A stretch of 64,000 nucleotides of DNA from Adiantum capillus-veneris (taxonomy: Eukaryota > Streptophyta > Polypodiopsida > Polypodiales > Pteridaceae). Made by a program: the position numbers and the translations under genes. The first letter of the stretch is position 1, and every line of letters begins with the position of its first letter. The stretch is from assembly GCA_014529385.2 (NCBI GenBank), contig CM043968.1, forward strand, positions 132,686,018 to 132,750,017, given 5' to 3'. This document shows, piece by piece, positions 11,161-21,426 of this stretch. The notes beneath the pieces are model-generated. The model saw only the letters and a list, made by a program, of their open reading frames with translations, made no database searches and had not been told where the DNA came from.

Positions 11161-11171
11161 CCTTATTTATA
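11161..11171 (-). promoter_or_regulatory. TATA-like box on the minus strand
   Basis: The minus strand reads TATAAATAAGG inside a relatively GC-rich stretch. No gene was found downstream (leftwards), so this could be an old LTR or host promoter remnant. Confidence 0.25.
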
Positions 11172-11452
11172 GAGGCTGGACTGCTTGTTCCCAAGCGTGA
11201 ACGATGAGAGAGGCGAGCCGCCCTGCTGTGTGGTGTCATCAAGCGGTGCACAAAAAGCATTGCAAGGGGCGATCCATAGCCAGGAAGCGCAGGCCGCCTA
11301 CCAAAAGTAATGAGAACCTGGCGTTTTACTCACGCTCGTTATTCTAGGAGAGACACACTTTATGATTGTTATGCAAGGGTATAGTCTTGTAGCCCATTAC
11401 TGGCTTTTTGTGAGCAGTATCTCATTGATGTCCGACAAGTTTAATGAGTGTT

Positions 11453-11473
11453 GGGGGGGGGGGGGGGGGGGGG
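11453..11473 (+). repeat. Poly(G) run of 21
   Basis: Uninterrupted 21 G at 11453-11473. A second run of the same length is at 48520-48540. Confidence 0.95.
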
Positions 11474-11522
11474 CGGGATATATAGAAGTTGGGAAAAAAG
11501 AACCAAAGTAATTTTAGTACCA

Positions 11523-11524
<2 letters not shown>

Positions 11525-11619
<95 letters not shown>
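11525..11619 (+). repeat. Compound (GT)n(GA)n microsatellite
   Basis: (GT)23 runs directly into (GA)24. The same compound order recurs at 16454-16556, 17583-17666 and inside the LTRs at 34254-34286 and 45874-45922. Confidence 0.97.
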
Positions 11620-11621
<2 letters not shown>

Positions 11622-11762
11622 AAGCAACACAATTGGTCGCTAGCTATATGTGTGTATTTGACTCAAATCTCAACGTACAATGCAATTGTGAGAGAGTCTA
11701 ATCTAGCTGAGGAAGCCCGTGTGCGGACTCAAGGCTGTCTGTGTGTGTGTGTGAGAGAGAGA

Positions 11763-11785
11763 GAGATAGATAGATAGATAGATTT
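11763..11785 (-). repeat. Tetranucleotide 3' tail of LINE copy A
   Basis: The plus strand shows repeated GATA next to (GA)n. In element orientation this is an (ATCT)n tail following the conserved 3' end. Confidence 0.8.
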
Positions 11786-11801
11786 TATTATCGTCCTCGG
11801 A

Positions 11802-11815
11802 GGTCAAATATGACC
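11802..11815 (-). other. Conserved 3' stem-loop of the LINE
   Basis: GGTCA/TGACC arms with a four-base loop lie 20 or so bases before the repeat tail. The identical 14-mer is present at the same place in copy B (16594-16607). Such 3' hairpins are used by the reverse transcriptase of stringent-type LINEs to recognise their own RNA; that role is inferred here. Confidence 0.5.
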
Positions 11816-11828
11816 TATGGGACCAAAG

Positions 11829-14800
11829 TTACATGTGATGTAGTATGTGTATGGCTGATGAGTGACTCTCGATGCTCCAAAATTGTAGTGATGAGAGTCG
11901 CAATGGAGAGCCACACTTTGGCTGGGAGAGGAAAGTGTGTAGGTCTAAGTTATGGCTGAAAATGTGAGAGAAGCAAGTTCGGATGTGATCAAAAGCTGAG
12001 AACTCTAGTAGTGTGTGGTACTCAGACTCTCGAACTTGCAGTGAGCATAATGTGCACAATCGATTTGACTCTTCTCCATTGCCCCAATGCCCTATCTGGC
12101 ATTGAAGGAAATGGGAGCTAAGCCGAATTGCTACAATAGTGCGTATCGCGGACAAGGGAATAGGCTCAAGCATGTAAGTGTGAGTACGGTTTCCTCTCTT
12201 AGCAAAGAACATGGTTTTGTAGTTGGGGTCAATATAGGTGGTGTAATGTATGAAGCGTGACCCACCGGATTTCTCCCAAGCCGTAATACATTGGCCTTGC
12301 AGAAAAGATTCATTCACTTGAGAGTCAATTGAAGCATCATGTAGCAAGTGTAATGCATCCCATCTCCCAAACCACTTCTTTATGTATTGCATCCATCCCG
12401 TGCTCAAGATCTTGCTTTTATGCGTCTTTTGAACTTTTTTGCTTGCTTCCCGTGCAATTGTAGGAAGTCGATGTGAGGGGTTTTGACGCATCTTTATCAT
12501 GTACTTCACAACCCTTTCCATGCCCATAACCTCAATTGGAAGAGATCCCGACTCAAGAAGTAGGAGCATATATGGTGTTTGTGTCTTAACTTGGAGAAAG
12601 TTTGTAAGAAAACGCTTTTGGACATTCTCAAACTCTTTCCAAGTAGACTTTGAGATGCTCCCGCCCCACACTTCAACTCCATAAAGAAGAACCGGTGTCA
12701 CCAATGCATCAAAAAGATACTTTTTGAGAACCCAACACTTGATGTTTCCCACATTACACATGTTCTAAAATGCATAATATGCTCTTTCCCGCTTCCAAAG
12801 GACGCATAGCACACTCATGCCACTTGTGATTGGATGGAACCTCAAGGCCAAGGTACTTAAAGCTCTCAACAACTTCAAGTGTCTCGTTGTTGTACACAAT
12901 GCATGGCTTCTCCTTATGGTTGGTTTTCACAAGCATAACCTTTGTTTTGGATTCATTTACAATCAGCCCACTATGCAAGCAAAAGTTCTCAAGGACAACC
13001 ATAAGCTTTTGTGCATCTTAAAAAGTGTGTGCTAGAAGCACTACATCATCCGCATACAACAAAAGCATGATTACCGCATTACAAATAGTGACCTCTTCAA
13101 TGCCTTCTTCTTGCATAAAGTCAAGTACCATTTGTTCCAATTGATCGATGCATAGACCAAAGAGAGTTGGTGACAATGGACATCCTTGTTTAACCTCAAT
13201 AGTGCTTACAAAAATTTCTGAAATTTCTCTTCCCATGCGCAATTGACAAATCACCTTCTCATAGATTCGAGAAACTGCAAGCATAAACTCACTTGGCACT
13301 TGGAGTTCTTCCATCCTTCTCCACAAATTGTTACGTGGAATCATATCAAAGGCTTTCTTAAAGTCCACAAAACAACAATACAATTGCTTGCCTTTCAACC
13401 GCCTTTCCTCCATGAGAACACGAAGAGTGACAAGATGATCAATGGTGCTATGGCATCGACGAAAACCCGCTTGTCCCTTTGCACGCTTGTCATTCTCTTC
13501 AGCCCAATCACTCAATTTCATCTCCATTATGCACCCAAACAACTTTGCCATAAGAGACCCAATCATTATAGTCCGGTAGTTTCTTACATTCTTTACATCC
13601 CCTCCTTTATGCAAAGGCTTAACCCAATTAGTACTCCAATCATAAGGCATACCATGTTGAAGTTCAAGGTTGAACATATCACATATCCACTCATGGGTAA
13701 AATCTCCCGTCCATTTGATCATATCCGGCTTGATACCTTGAAGATCTCCCGCTTTGCAAGTGGCCAATTTTTCAAGCCCACCGCATACATCCTCAATAGT
13801 AAAAAAAGACGGCATACATGGGAGTGAACCATAAAATGGCATTTTTTCAGTATTTGCTTGCTCATATAATTGCCTACAATGTGAGTACATATCCACTAGA
13901 CTCAAGTTACCAAAATTCTCAACCCGCTTGCCTCTCAAGTTTCTCCAAACTCTTCCACATGCATGTGCCTTTTCTTGGACTTGAAATTCTTATTGCTTTA
14001 CTTGCCATCTTCTTCTCTTCTTTTGAATCAATGCCTTGTATGTATGCAAATGACTTTGATAGTTGTCTTTGTCCATAGTTGCATCAAGCTTTATCAAGGA
14101 ATTTCGAGCATCTTGACATTCTTTATCAAACCACCTTTTGCGTGATCTATCTTTGTTGATACCATGGAGATGCTTTATGGCAAAGCATTCTTCCGCACAA
14201 GAACAAATAGCTTTCTTGAAAGCTTCACATTTAGTTTCCAATGGTGCATCACATTGAAGCTTTTTCATCCATAATTTTTTCTCAACCATTTCAATGTACA
14301 TTGGTGCCTGTTTGAAATCCATACATAGTGATAACTTCTCTTTCCTTTGGCTGAGATTATCATGCTTAGTTGCTTCTCCACATGAAAGGTCAATACATAA
14401 GGTGCGATGGTCGAATTATGGGGTCCATTGACCAAACATAAAACTCTTTATGCGATACATGATGGCTTCAGAGAGTAGCATATAGTCAATCACACTATCC
14501 CCATTATGTCTCCTACATGTAAATCCATTGGTTCCACTCCACAAAGATACACCATTGGCGATGAGCATACCCGGGCTATTACACATGTGTAAAAGTAACT
14601 TTCCATAGTGATCCGGCTCTTTCTCATCCATTGAAGTACGATCATAGAAGTGAACTTCCTCCAACTCCCTTGAAATATATGGCATATCAAATTGTTGAGT
14701 ATCATGTTGCAATGTTTTTGTGCGAGCATTCATATCCCCAAATACAATAACATCACCTTCACCTTTGAAATAAGAAATGTCCTCTTCCAAATCAGAAAAT

Positions 14801-15191
14801 GGTTGATCTCTATCCATGCAAGCATAAAAGGGAGAATCATGATGAGGAATGTAGCAACCGGCTACAAAAATGGGTGCTCTTTTTGGCGTCATAATTTTCA
14901 GCCATACATAACGTTTGTACTTGTCATCTTTCACAATTGATACAAAATCTTCCAATCCTTTCTTAACCCTCCTTGTCCTCTTCGTTGCTTGAGATTCTTT
15001 GACCACATCAATGAATGTACATTGTAATCCTCCAAGCCGTTAATCCTTTGTGTATCATGCTCCCAAGTTTCAACAAGAAGTACAACATCGGCTTTGCTTG
15101 TTAATTCATCAATGCCAACCCCCACATTCCATGGGTATCCATTACAATTCCAAAAGCATATTTTCAATTGTAACTCGGTCTCATAGGTCAC
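11829..15191 (-). pseudogene. LINE ORF2: AP endonuclease, reverse transcriptase, C-terminal Cys/His motif (broken)
   Basis: The reading starts at ATG 15191, seven bases past the ORF1 stop. The N-terminal endonuclease (nicks target DNA) shows CFWNCNGYPWN, IVFGDMNART and SVIDYMLLSE. The reverse transcriptase shows WVKPLHKGGD, NYRTIMIGS, AGFRRCHST, FVDFKKAFD, QGCPLSPTLF and the catalytic YADDVVLLA. The C-terminal part has LCTLC followed by E and H of a CCHC-like motif whose last Cys is Phe. Breaks visible: a frameshift near 14955, in-frame TAA at 14416-14418, 13990-13992 and 13018-13020, and another frameshift near 12757. Length without breaks is about 1120 residues, normal for ORF2. The copy cannot make an active protein. 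Confidence 0.9.
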
Positions 15192-15197
15192 GCATCC

Positions 15198-16148
15198 CTA
15201 TTTGCTTGAGAGACTTGGATCCTCCTTGGGCACATTTTCTTCATGAGAGATCTCCTTGTTTTTATTATTCTTTTCCTCATATGCCTTGCGACGCATATTT
15301 TGTTGCTTAATAGTGCGATCTTCACATACAAAACATTTTGTATCCCTCAAATAGATCCAACTATTATCAAGGATAATCTTTCGCTTGGTCTCATCCGGCA
15401 TGGTGCATACAATTGGCCGTTCTCCCGAGCGAGGAGCTCCTTGCTTTCCCACTCTATGTGCTCCATAGACCATAACTCCGGACATGCCAAAGTGGGTTTT
15501 GAAGAATTCTTCAATAACAATGGCAAGAGAAGGAGGTGTCTCTAACTTCTCTTCGGGAATTCCATGAATAACAATGTTCTTGGAACGTCGCTCCCGTTCC
15601 TTCAACTCCTTCACATCCACATTCTCAACATTCTTTGTTTGAACCATAGCTTGCATGAGTGAGGAATTAGAAACCACATTGCTACCACATATATCAGCCC
15701 AAGACTTTTTTGTGGATACATTTTTCATGTCGCATACATCCCGGCTCATAGTGTCAAATTTCTCCTCTTTCAATACATGGTCATGCTCTACTTTGCTCAT
15801 CTGCTCCTTCAAAGCATTCAAGTCCACAAGAGAGCGTTTACATTCCTTGACTTCCTCTTCAAGTTGCATCAAACGTGTTGTTTGCATCTCAAGTGTCCTC
15901 TTGAGATTCTCATTCTCAACCACAAGTACCCTTAGTGTGCCATTCTCCATTGCAAGTGCTCGTAAGTCTTCTCCTTGTTTGTTTATGGTCTCTTGTAATG
16001 ATACCAAGTACGCCATGATCATGGTTTCCGATGTCGTTGGTTGGGTGGTTGTGTTGCTATCTCCACACTTAGGAGATTTTGGATCATTTTCCACAATGGT
16101 TGTGGACCTTGTTGAAGAAGAAGAACCCTTGCGAGTGCCGGAAGACAT
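15198..16148 (-). CDS. LINE ORF1: coiled-coil and RRM-like RNA-binding protein
   Basis: An unbroken 316-residue ORF starts with ATG (MSSGTRKGSSSS). A Ser/Thr-rich start is followed by a long heptad-rich coiled coil (about residues 45-150) that would trimerise the protein. Next is an RRM-like segment opening RSKNIVIHGIPEE and running through GAHRVGK and RPIVCTM. A basic tail resembles the C-terminal domain of L1/CR1-type ORF1 proteins. ORF1 proteins coat LINE RNA in the cytoplasm as a chaperone. Flowering-plant L1 ORF1 proteins more often carry a zinc knuckle, which is absent here. It remains open although ORF2 has at least five breaks. Confidence 0.82.
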   Translation of the reverse strand: MSSGTRKGSSSSTRSTTIVENDPKSPKCGDSNTTTQPTTSETMIMAYLVSLQETINKQGEDLRALAMENGTLRVLVVENENLKRTLEMQTTRLMQLEEEVKECKRSLVDLNALKEQMSKVEHDHVLKEEKFDTMSRDVCDMKNVSTKKSWADICGSNVVSNSSLMQAMVQTKNVENVDVKELKERERRSKNIVIHGIPEEKLETPPSLAIVIEEFFKTHFGMSGVMVYGAHRVGKQGAPRSGERPIVCTMPDETKRKIILDNSWIYLRDTKCFVCEDRTIKQQNMRRKAYEEKNNKNKEISHEENVPKEDPSLSSK

Positions 16149-16378
16149 TGTATGTAAAATAGGAGATGAGAATCAATTTTGTTTGAACCTGTTCACTTCG
16201 GAAATGCTGCTACAGAAATGCCTTCCATAACTCTTAAATTTTTTGTCTTTACATCAATACATAGAGGACTTTGTGCTCTTCGATTGAGGCTATAGATCAC
16301 CCAAATCGGAGTTAGGACTAAGAAGTTATGATCAAAAGAGTGGACTGCTGTCTAATAGGTCAAAAAACAGCTGCGTTT

Positions 16379-16380
<2 letters not shown>

Positions 16381-16419
<39 letters not shown>

Positions 16420-16462
16420 GAGAATGTGAGATCCCAAATATTCACAACCACTATGTGCGTGC

Positions 16463-16560
<98 letters not shown>

Positions 16561-16576
16561 TAGATAGATAGATAGA
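16381..16576 (+). repeat. Microsatellite block between the two LINE copies
   Basis: (GA)n at 16381-16413, then (GT)n 16454-16520, (GA)n 16521-16556 and GATA repeats to 16576. The last part is the 3' tail of LINE copy B, in the same order as at copy A. Confidence 0.95.
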
Positions 16577-16593
16577 TCTATTATCGTCCTTGG

Positions 16594-16607
16594 AGGTCAA
16601 ATATGAC
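16594..16607 (-). other. Conserved 3' stem-loop of LINE copy B
   Basis: The same 14 bases (GGTCAAATATGACC on the plus strand) as at 11802-11815, again directly before the GATA-type tail. Confidence 0.5.
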
Positions 16608-16648
16608 CTATGGGACCAAATGAACATGTCACGTGGTGTGAATGGAGG

Positions 16649-17485
16649 TCATAAGTGACTCTTGATGCTCAAAAATGGCTGAAATGAGCGTCGCGATAGA
16701 GAGTCCACATCGTGGTTGGGAGAGGAAGGTATGTAGGGAGATCTCATGGCTAAATATATGGGAAAAGAGGACCTAATTTGGTCAAAAGCTGAGCCCTCAA
16801 GTAGTGTGTGGTACTCACTCTCTCGCATTTGAGGAGGGCATAAGGTGCAAAGTCGATGAGACTCCTCACCAGTGCCCCAACGTCCTATCTCACAACGTGA
16901 ATGGGAGCTAAGATGAATGGAGGCAATGGTACGGATCGCACTCAACCGGATGGGCTCAAGGATGTAGGGATGGGTTTGGTTACCTCATTCAGAGAACAAG
17001 AGAGATTTTTAGTTCGGGGCAATGTGTGTGGTGTAATGGTTGAAGCGAGAACCTCCAGATTTCTCCCAACCCCTGATACATTGGCGTTGTAAGAAGGCCT
17101 CATTTACTTGGCAGTCGATCTATACCAAGTGACATGCATCCCATCTTTCAAACCATTTCTTGATATCAAGCATCCACCCTGAACTTAGTATTTTGCTCTT
17201 GCATGTCTTTTGGACATTTTGACTTGATTTATATGCGATTCTAGGAAGTCCATACAAAGGGCTACGTTGTGTCTTAAGCATGTACTCCACAACCATTTGC
17301 ATGCCCAAGACCTCAAAGGGAAGCAATCCGGACTCAAGAAGTAAGAGCATGTAGGTTGTTTGTGTCTTGACTTGGAGAAAGTGGGTGAGAAAACGCTTTT
17401 GGACATTTTCAAACTCTTTCCAAGTAGACTTCCCGATGCTACCACCCCACACCTCCACTCCATAAAGAAGCACTGGTGTCAGCAA
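16649..17485 (-). pseudogene. LINE ORF2 C-terminal fragment (copy B)
   Basis: Two readable pieces (17120-17485 and 16649-16945) are close relatives of the C-terminal part of ORF2 in copy A. They share TPVLLYGVEVWGGSI, KRFLTHFLQVKTQT and LCTLC. The pieces are in different frames with decayed sequence between them (frameshifts and a short gap). The position of the last Cys of the CCHC-like motif is Gly here and Phe in copy A. It has no endonuclease or reverse transcriptase and is a dead 5'-truncated insertion. Confidence 0.88.
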
Positions 17486-17581
17486 TGTGTCAAAGTTCTT
17501 TTTGAGAGCCCAAAACTTGATCTCTCCAGCATTTCACATGTTCTAGTGTTGGGCTCTCAAAAAATACCACTTTGACACATT

Positions 17582-17582
<1 letters not shown>

Positions 17583-17666
<84 letters not shown>
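17583..17666 (+). repeat. Compound (GT)n(GA)n microsatellite
   Basis: About 29 GT units then about 13 GA units, directly abutting the 5' LTR of the next element. Confidence 0.97.
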
Positions 17667-17667
<1 letters not shown>

Positions 17668-18592
17668 TTAACTGAGTCAACGTCAGTTAACAGAAGCTGC
17701 TAAAGATCAAAGACGTACGAATACACATCGAAGATCAAAACAAAAAAGCAGTAAAGATTGGAGTTACACATTTTTTCATGTTTTTTCAAAATGGTCACGT
17801 ATTGTAACGTCCCGATTTATTTCAAGCCATTGTAATATTTTAACTTGTTACGCACTCAATGGGAGTTCCAAGTTGTAAAGAATAGGTCAGTTATTGTGCC
17901 TAGGTTGCAGATTCAGTAAGTGGTGGAGCCCTAAAGGCCTTGGGTGCTAGGACATTGCATATTTTTACCCTAGGTACATAAGGTAGTGTGTAAAAGAAAT
18001 TAGGATTCTCAAGCTCATTTGTTGTTGAGAGCACTCTTTGGTGAGAGCTCTTGAGGTGTGTGGCTATGGAGTCCTTGAGCTTCTCCTTAATCATGAGACT
18101 TGATTAATACTAATCAATGATTCATTCTCTCTCACTATGCCTCTCTCATGCTTCTTATGATTGCCTATGATGCTTAGATTAGCTAGATCTTAACTAATTA
18201 ATGATTAATCCCTCTCTAATCTTGTGTGATTGCCTTCCTTTTCTTGTGTGTGTAAGTAGGTTTGATTGGAGTGTGGTGCTTGATAGATCTATGTGTGTGT
18301 GCTTGCGATTAGTGTGTTGCATGATATAATTAGTGTTGTGTGCGTCTTACAATGGTAGTGTGTGTGATTGGCTTGATTAGAGGTGAAGAGAAGTGGATAA
18401 GGAGCTTGCCTTTCATTGTGGCTTAGCTCCTCCATAGGCCAAGAAGCTCACCTCATAGAGTTAACCATTCTTGTTGCCACGATTAGCTCACTAACCGTGT
18501 GAGTGTTTCCATACCCTAGCCGGGTAGCTCATCCCTCCGGATTGATAATTTTGTTGGTCATTGGAGCTATTGCAACGATGGAACCCCCAACA
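17667..18592 (+). repeat. 5' LTR of outer element
   Basis: About 0.92 kb, aligned along its length with 47417-48320, ending CCCAACA just before the primer site. The first bases (GTTAACTGAGTC) differ from the 3' LTR start (TGTTAGAGTC), so the tip has been altered. A segment near 18030 is absent from the 3' LTR. Confidence 0.88.
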
Positions 18593-18594
18593 TT

Positions 18595-18612
18595 TGGCAC
18601 CGCTGCCAGGGA
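18595..18612 (+). promoter_or_regulatory. Primer binding site (tRNA-Asp type)
   Basis: TGGCACCGCTGCCAGGGA lies two bases after the LTR. It is close to the TGGCGCCGCTGCCGGGGA site of the element at 33957-46173 and to sites of Tat/Athila elements. Confidence 0.85.
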
Positions 18613-19500
18613 CGATGGCCTACTCCAGTATAATTGTTCCCTCACTAATTTCACTTGTGTGTTTATGTTTTTGTGGATTTTGAATGTGTATGCATGAAGC
18701 AATGTGTTCATAATTCCCTAATGTGTCACCGTATCTTGCCAATTGTGTGTTTACACACTCTAATTTCACCGTAACCCCTTGCTAATTTGACTAATTTCTG
18801 CTAACTTATTAATTTTCTATGAAGGATTAGAGCATTCGACCATTCAATTGATCTTCAATGGAAAGGTAATCAAGGTGGTATTCTCAACCTTCCTAGACCC
18901 TAGAGATGTGTAGAATTGTGTAGAGATCCCACCATGATGATGCAATGTGATGCAATGTGATGCAATGCTATGTTTATGCAATGTAATGTTCATGCAATGT
19001 GGATTAAATTTTTTTTTACTTTTGTTTTCATGCTGTCGTAATGCCGAAATTTTGAAGATTTGGTGGCGTATGATTGACAAGTTTCAATTGCTAATTGGTG
19101 ATTGTACGTTGCTAATTGGGTGCCTAATTGAGTTAATTGCATGCCTGGATGGTCAATTTCAAGTGTGTGTGCATTCTAATTGTGTATATGCCTAATTTTA
19201 GGTATGTGTGCACTAATTTGCCTATGTTTGTGCAACTAAAAATCAATGTGTGCATTATGATTTTTCAATTGTGATGATTGATTTGTGTTGTGCTCATGTC
19301 CAACTAATGATTTGTGCAGTCACATTGCAAATCCAACAAGTTTGACCCTTTTGTGTGCGCACCTAAACATTGGTGAAAAGTGCCAATTTTTTAGTGTGTG
19401 TATGTGCCTAAAAAGTGTTTAATTTGCATAATTGATTCATATTTTAATTGCATAATTGATGTGTGTACTGATTAGTTTCTGCATTTTGTGCTCAAAACAG

Positions 19501-19749
19501 GAATTTACACACTTCAATTGCGTCAAATTTTGACCTACTTTTGTCGGTAATTTTGCCGGTTTAATTGTCTAGTCTTGATTTATTTGATGAAATTGTTTGA
19601 CAATTAAATTGATGTGATTTGTGTGGATTTACACACTTCAATTGCGTCAAATTTTGACCTACTTTTGTCGGTAATTTTGCCGGTTTAATGCCTAGTCTTG
19701 ATTTATTTGATGAAATTGTTTGACAATTAAATTGATGTGATTTGTGTGA
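19501..19749 (+). repeat. 125-bp tandem duplication
   Basis: Two near-identical units start with GA(A)TTTACACACTTC at 19501 and about 19626. The second leader copy has only one unit (22317-22440). Confidence 0.9.
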
Positions 19750-20398
19750 TTTTATTTGGTTGCACAATTCCCCAACATGTGGAGAATTGTAGCATTTTTT
19801 GGGTATTTTTTGAATAATTTTTACACATTTTTGGCAATTTTTGCTAAGTTATGCATTAATTTTTGGTTAATTCCATAAAAATTGGATGTTTGCAATCTTT
19901 ATGAGCTATTTTGTGTGTGCGTATTCACGACATCATTTTGTTCACATTTGTGTTCTCCATGGTCGAGTTTTGAGCGTTTTGCCATTTTCGAGGGTCGGGT
20001 TGACGAGTTTGTCGCGTAAATCACGTTTTCGGTAAAATCTACTGTTTTTTGTATGCTTTTGTGTGTCGAAAATGTTTAATTGTGAATGTCAGTGATTTTC
20101 TAAGATTCTTAAAAAAAATTGGGGATTTGTTGGACTTTTCTGGTAGTTTTTGAGATTTTTTGGTGAATTTTAGCGTTTTCTGCTATTTTTCGGCCTATTT
20201 TTGGCATTTTGCACGTTCAAGAATAAGAAAATCAATTATAAAAAAGGGCCGGTTTCGAGCTCGACGTTGTGTCTTTTGGCACATCAAAATTTGTCATCGA
20301 CTAGATCTTCACGGTCTGTTGCAATAGTTTTTGTCGACAATAAGATTCTCTTTCTTCTTCTTTCTGTGTGAACACCACCCATCACACACACACTGCCA

Positions 20399-20402
<4 letters not shown>

Positions 20403-20467
<65 letters not shown>
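20403..20467 (+). repeat. (CT)n microsatellite
   Basis: Uninterrupted CT repeat within leader copy 1. A second tract follows at 20739-20793. Confidence 0.97.
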
Positions 20468-20470
<3 letters not shown>

Positions 20471-20736
20471 TATTCTCTCTTCCCCGGGTCCAGTGTATTT
20501 TAAGCGGCCGAAATCCTAAAATCCCGTTTAGATTTTGAGCTCATCTTGAAGAAAACCGGGAAATTTTCACAAGTTTTAGTGTAATTACCGGCAAAAGCTT
20601 CAAATTTCAACCCAAAAAATAAAAGAACCCAGGAGAATTTCGAGTTTGCCCTTATTTTCTTCGGTTACCAATAATGTATTTTTCTAGCCCTGCCTCTCTA
20701 GTTCCATGAGAACACACCCTCTCTCTGTCTCTCACT

Positions 20737-20795
<59 letters not shown>

Positions 20796-21019
20796 CCACG
20801 AGATCTCTCTCTCTCTCTTAACTCTCTCTCCACGAGCTGTGCTGGGTCGCCCTACTGTCGCCACTGCCCACGTGTTGTCCCCGCTCCCTTCTCTCTGAGC
20901 GCCATCCACATAACGTGCGTCGTGTACCCTCTGCTGTTCGCCTTCAATTGCGTATGACTACCCGCTGCAGAATCTCCATGCGCTGCCATGCCACCTCACC
21001 TCGTCAACGGCCTCAGCAG

Positions 21020-21025
21020 GTAAGT
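21020..21025 (+). promoter_or_regulatory. Candidate splice donor in leader copy 1
   Basis: CAG followed by GTAAGT, the plant consensus, at the end of the GC-rich block and just before a long A/T-rich stretch. Confidence 0.4.
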
Positions 21026-21426
21026 CTATATGTAACTAAATAAAATAATTTTTTAAAAAACTCATTAAAAAAAGAGCTTTTAAAAATAAATAAATAAATA
21101 AGGGCTTTTAAAAATAAAAATTGCACATTAAAGAAAAGGGGCTTTTAAAAATAATTTTTTTTTAAAACATTAAAAATTCCAATAAATTTCTTATTTTTAT
21201 TTTAAAAATAATAAAAATAGAAAAATCAAATAAATAAATAAAAAAAGAAATTCAAAAAAATCCAATAAAAAAATAAAAAGAAGATTAGAAAAGCAAAAAC
21301 TCATAAAAATTCTAAAAATTAAAATAAAAAATCAAAAGAAATCTAGAAAATTCACAAATAAAGCACAAAATTTACAAAAAATCAAAATTGATAAAAAAAA
21401 TCATCATAAAATTAAAAACAATTACT

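Larger units (their letters stand above)
9035..11452. other. Non-coding, unidentified sequence
   Basis: No protein domain or RNA gene was recognised. It contains a 45-bp tandem repeat (9698-9832), three diverged copies of a segment containing AACCATATACTTACC-like sequence (about 9875-9935, 9980-10050, 10358-10420), and a minus-strand TATA-like box at 11161-11171. The 107-codon ORF at 9570-9893 exists mainly because the 45-bp repeat is a multiple of three, and is not convincing as a gene. Confidence 0.6.
11763..16380 (-). mobile_element. LINE (non-LTR retrotransposon), near full length, copy A
   Basis: It reads on the minus strand as 5' UTR, ORF1, ORF2 and a short 3' UTR ending in (ATCT)n/(CT)n rather than poly(A). 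ORF2 has an AP endonuclease and a reverse transcriptase without an RNase H domain. A small stem-loop lies directly before the tail and is shared with copy B. This arrangement resembles CR1/L2/RTE-type LINEs with repeat tails. The exact clade is not resolved by eye. Confidence 0.88.
16557..17590 (-). mobile_element. 5'-truncated LINE copy B with inverted 5' tip
   Basis: It shares the 3' end, stem-loop and GATA tail with copy A and covers only the last third of ORF2. At its 5' end (17552-17590) a stretch of about 40 bp is the reverse complement, with some mismatches, of 17482-17520. It is therefore a second copy of the same element segment in opposite orientation. Confidence 0.85.
18648..21426 (+). 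repeat. Leader direct repeat, copy 1 (about 2.8 kb)
   Basis: It starts CTAATTTCACTTGTGTG and runs through a T-rich part, a (CT)n part, a GC-rich block and an A-rich end. The same order follows immediately at 21427. It has an extra internal 125-bp tandem copy (19501-19749) and much longer (CT)n tracts (20403-20467, 20739-20793). No coding potential was recognised. Confidence 0.88.

Noticed and set aside
11441-11777. ORFs across the poly(G)/(GT)n/(GA)n tract
   Set aside because: Repeating dipeptides only; simple-sequence artefacts.
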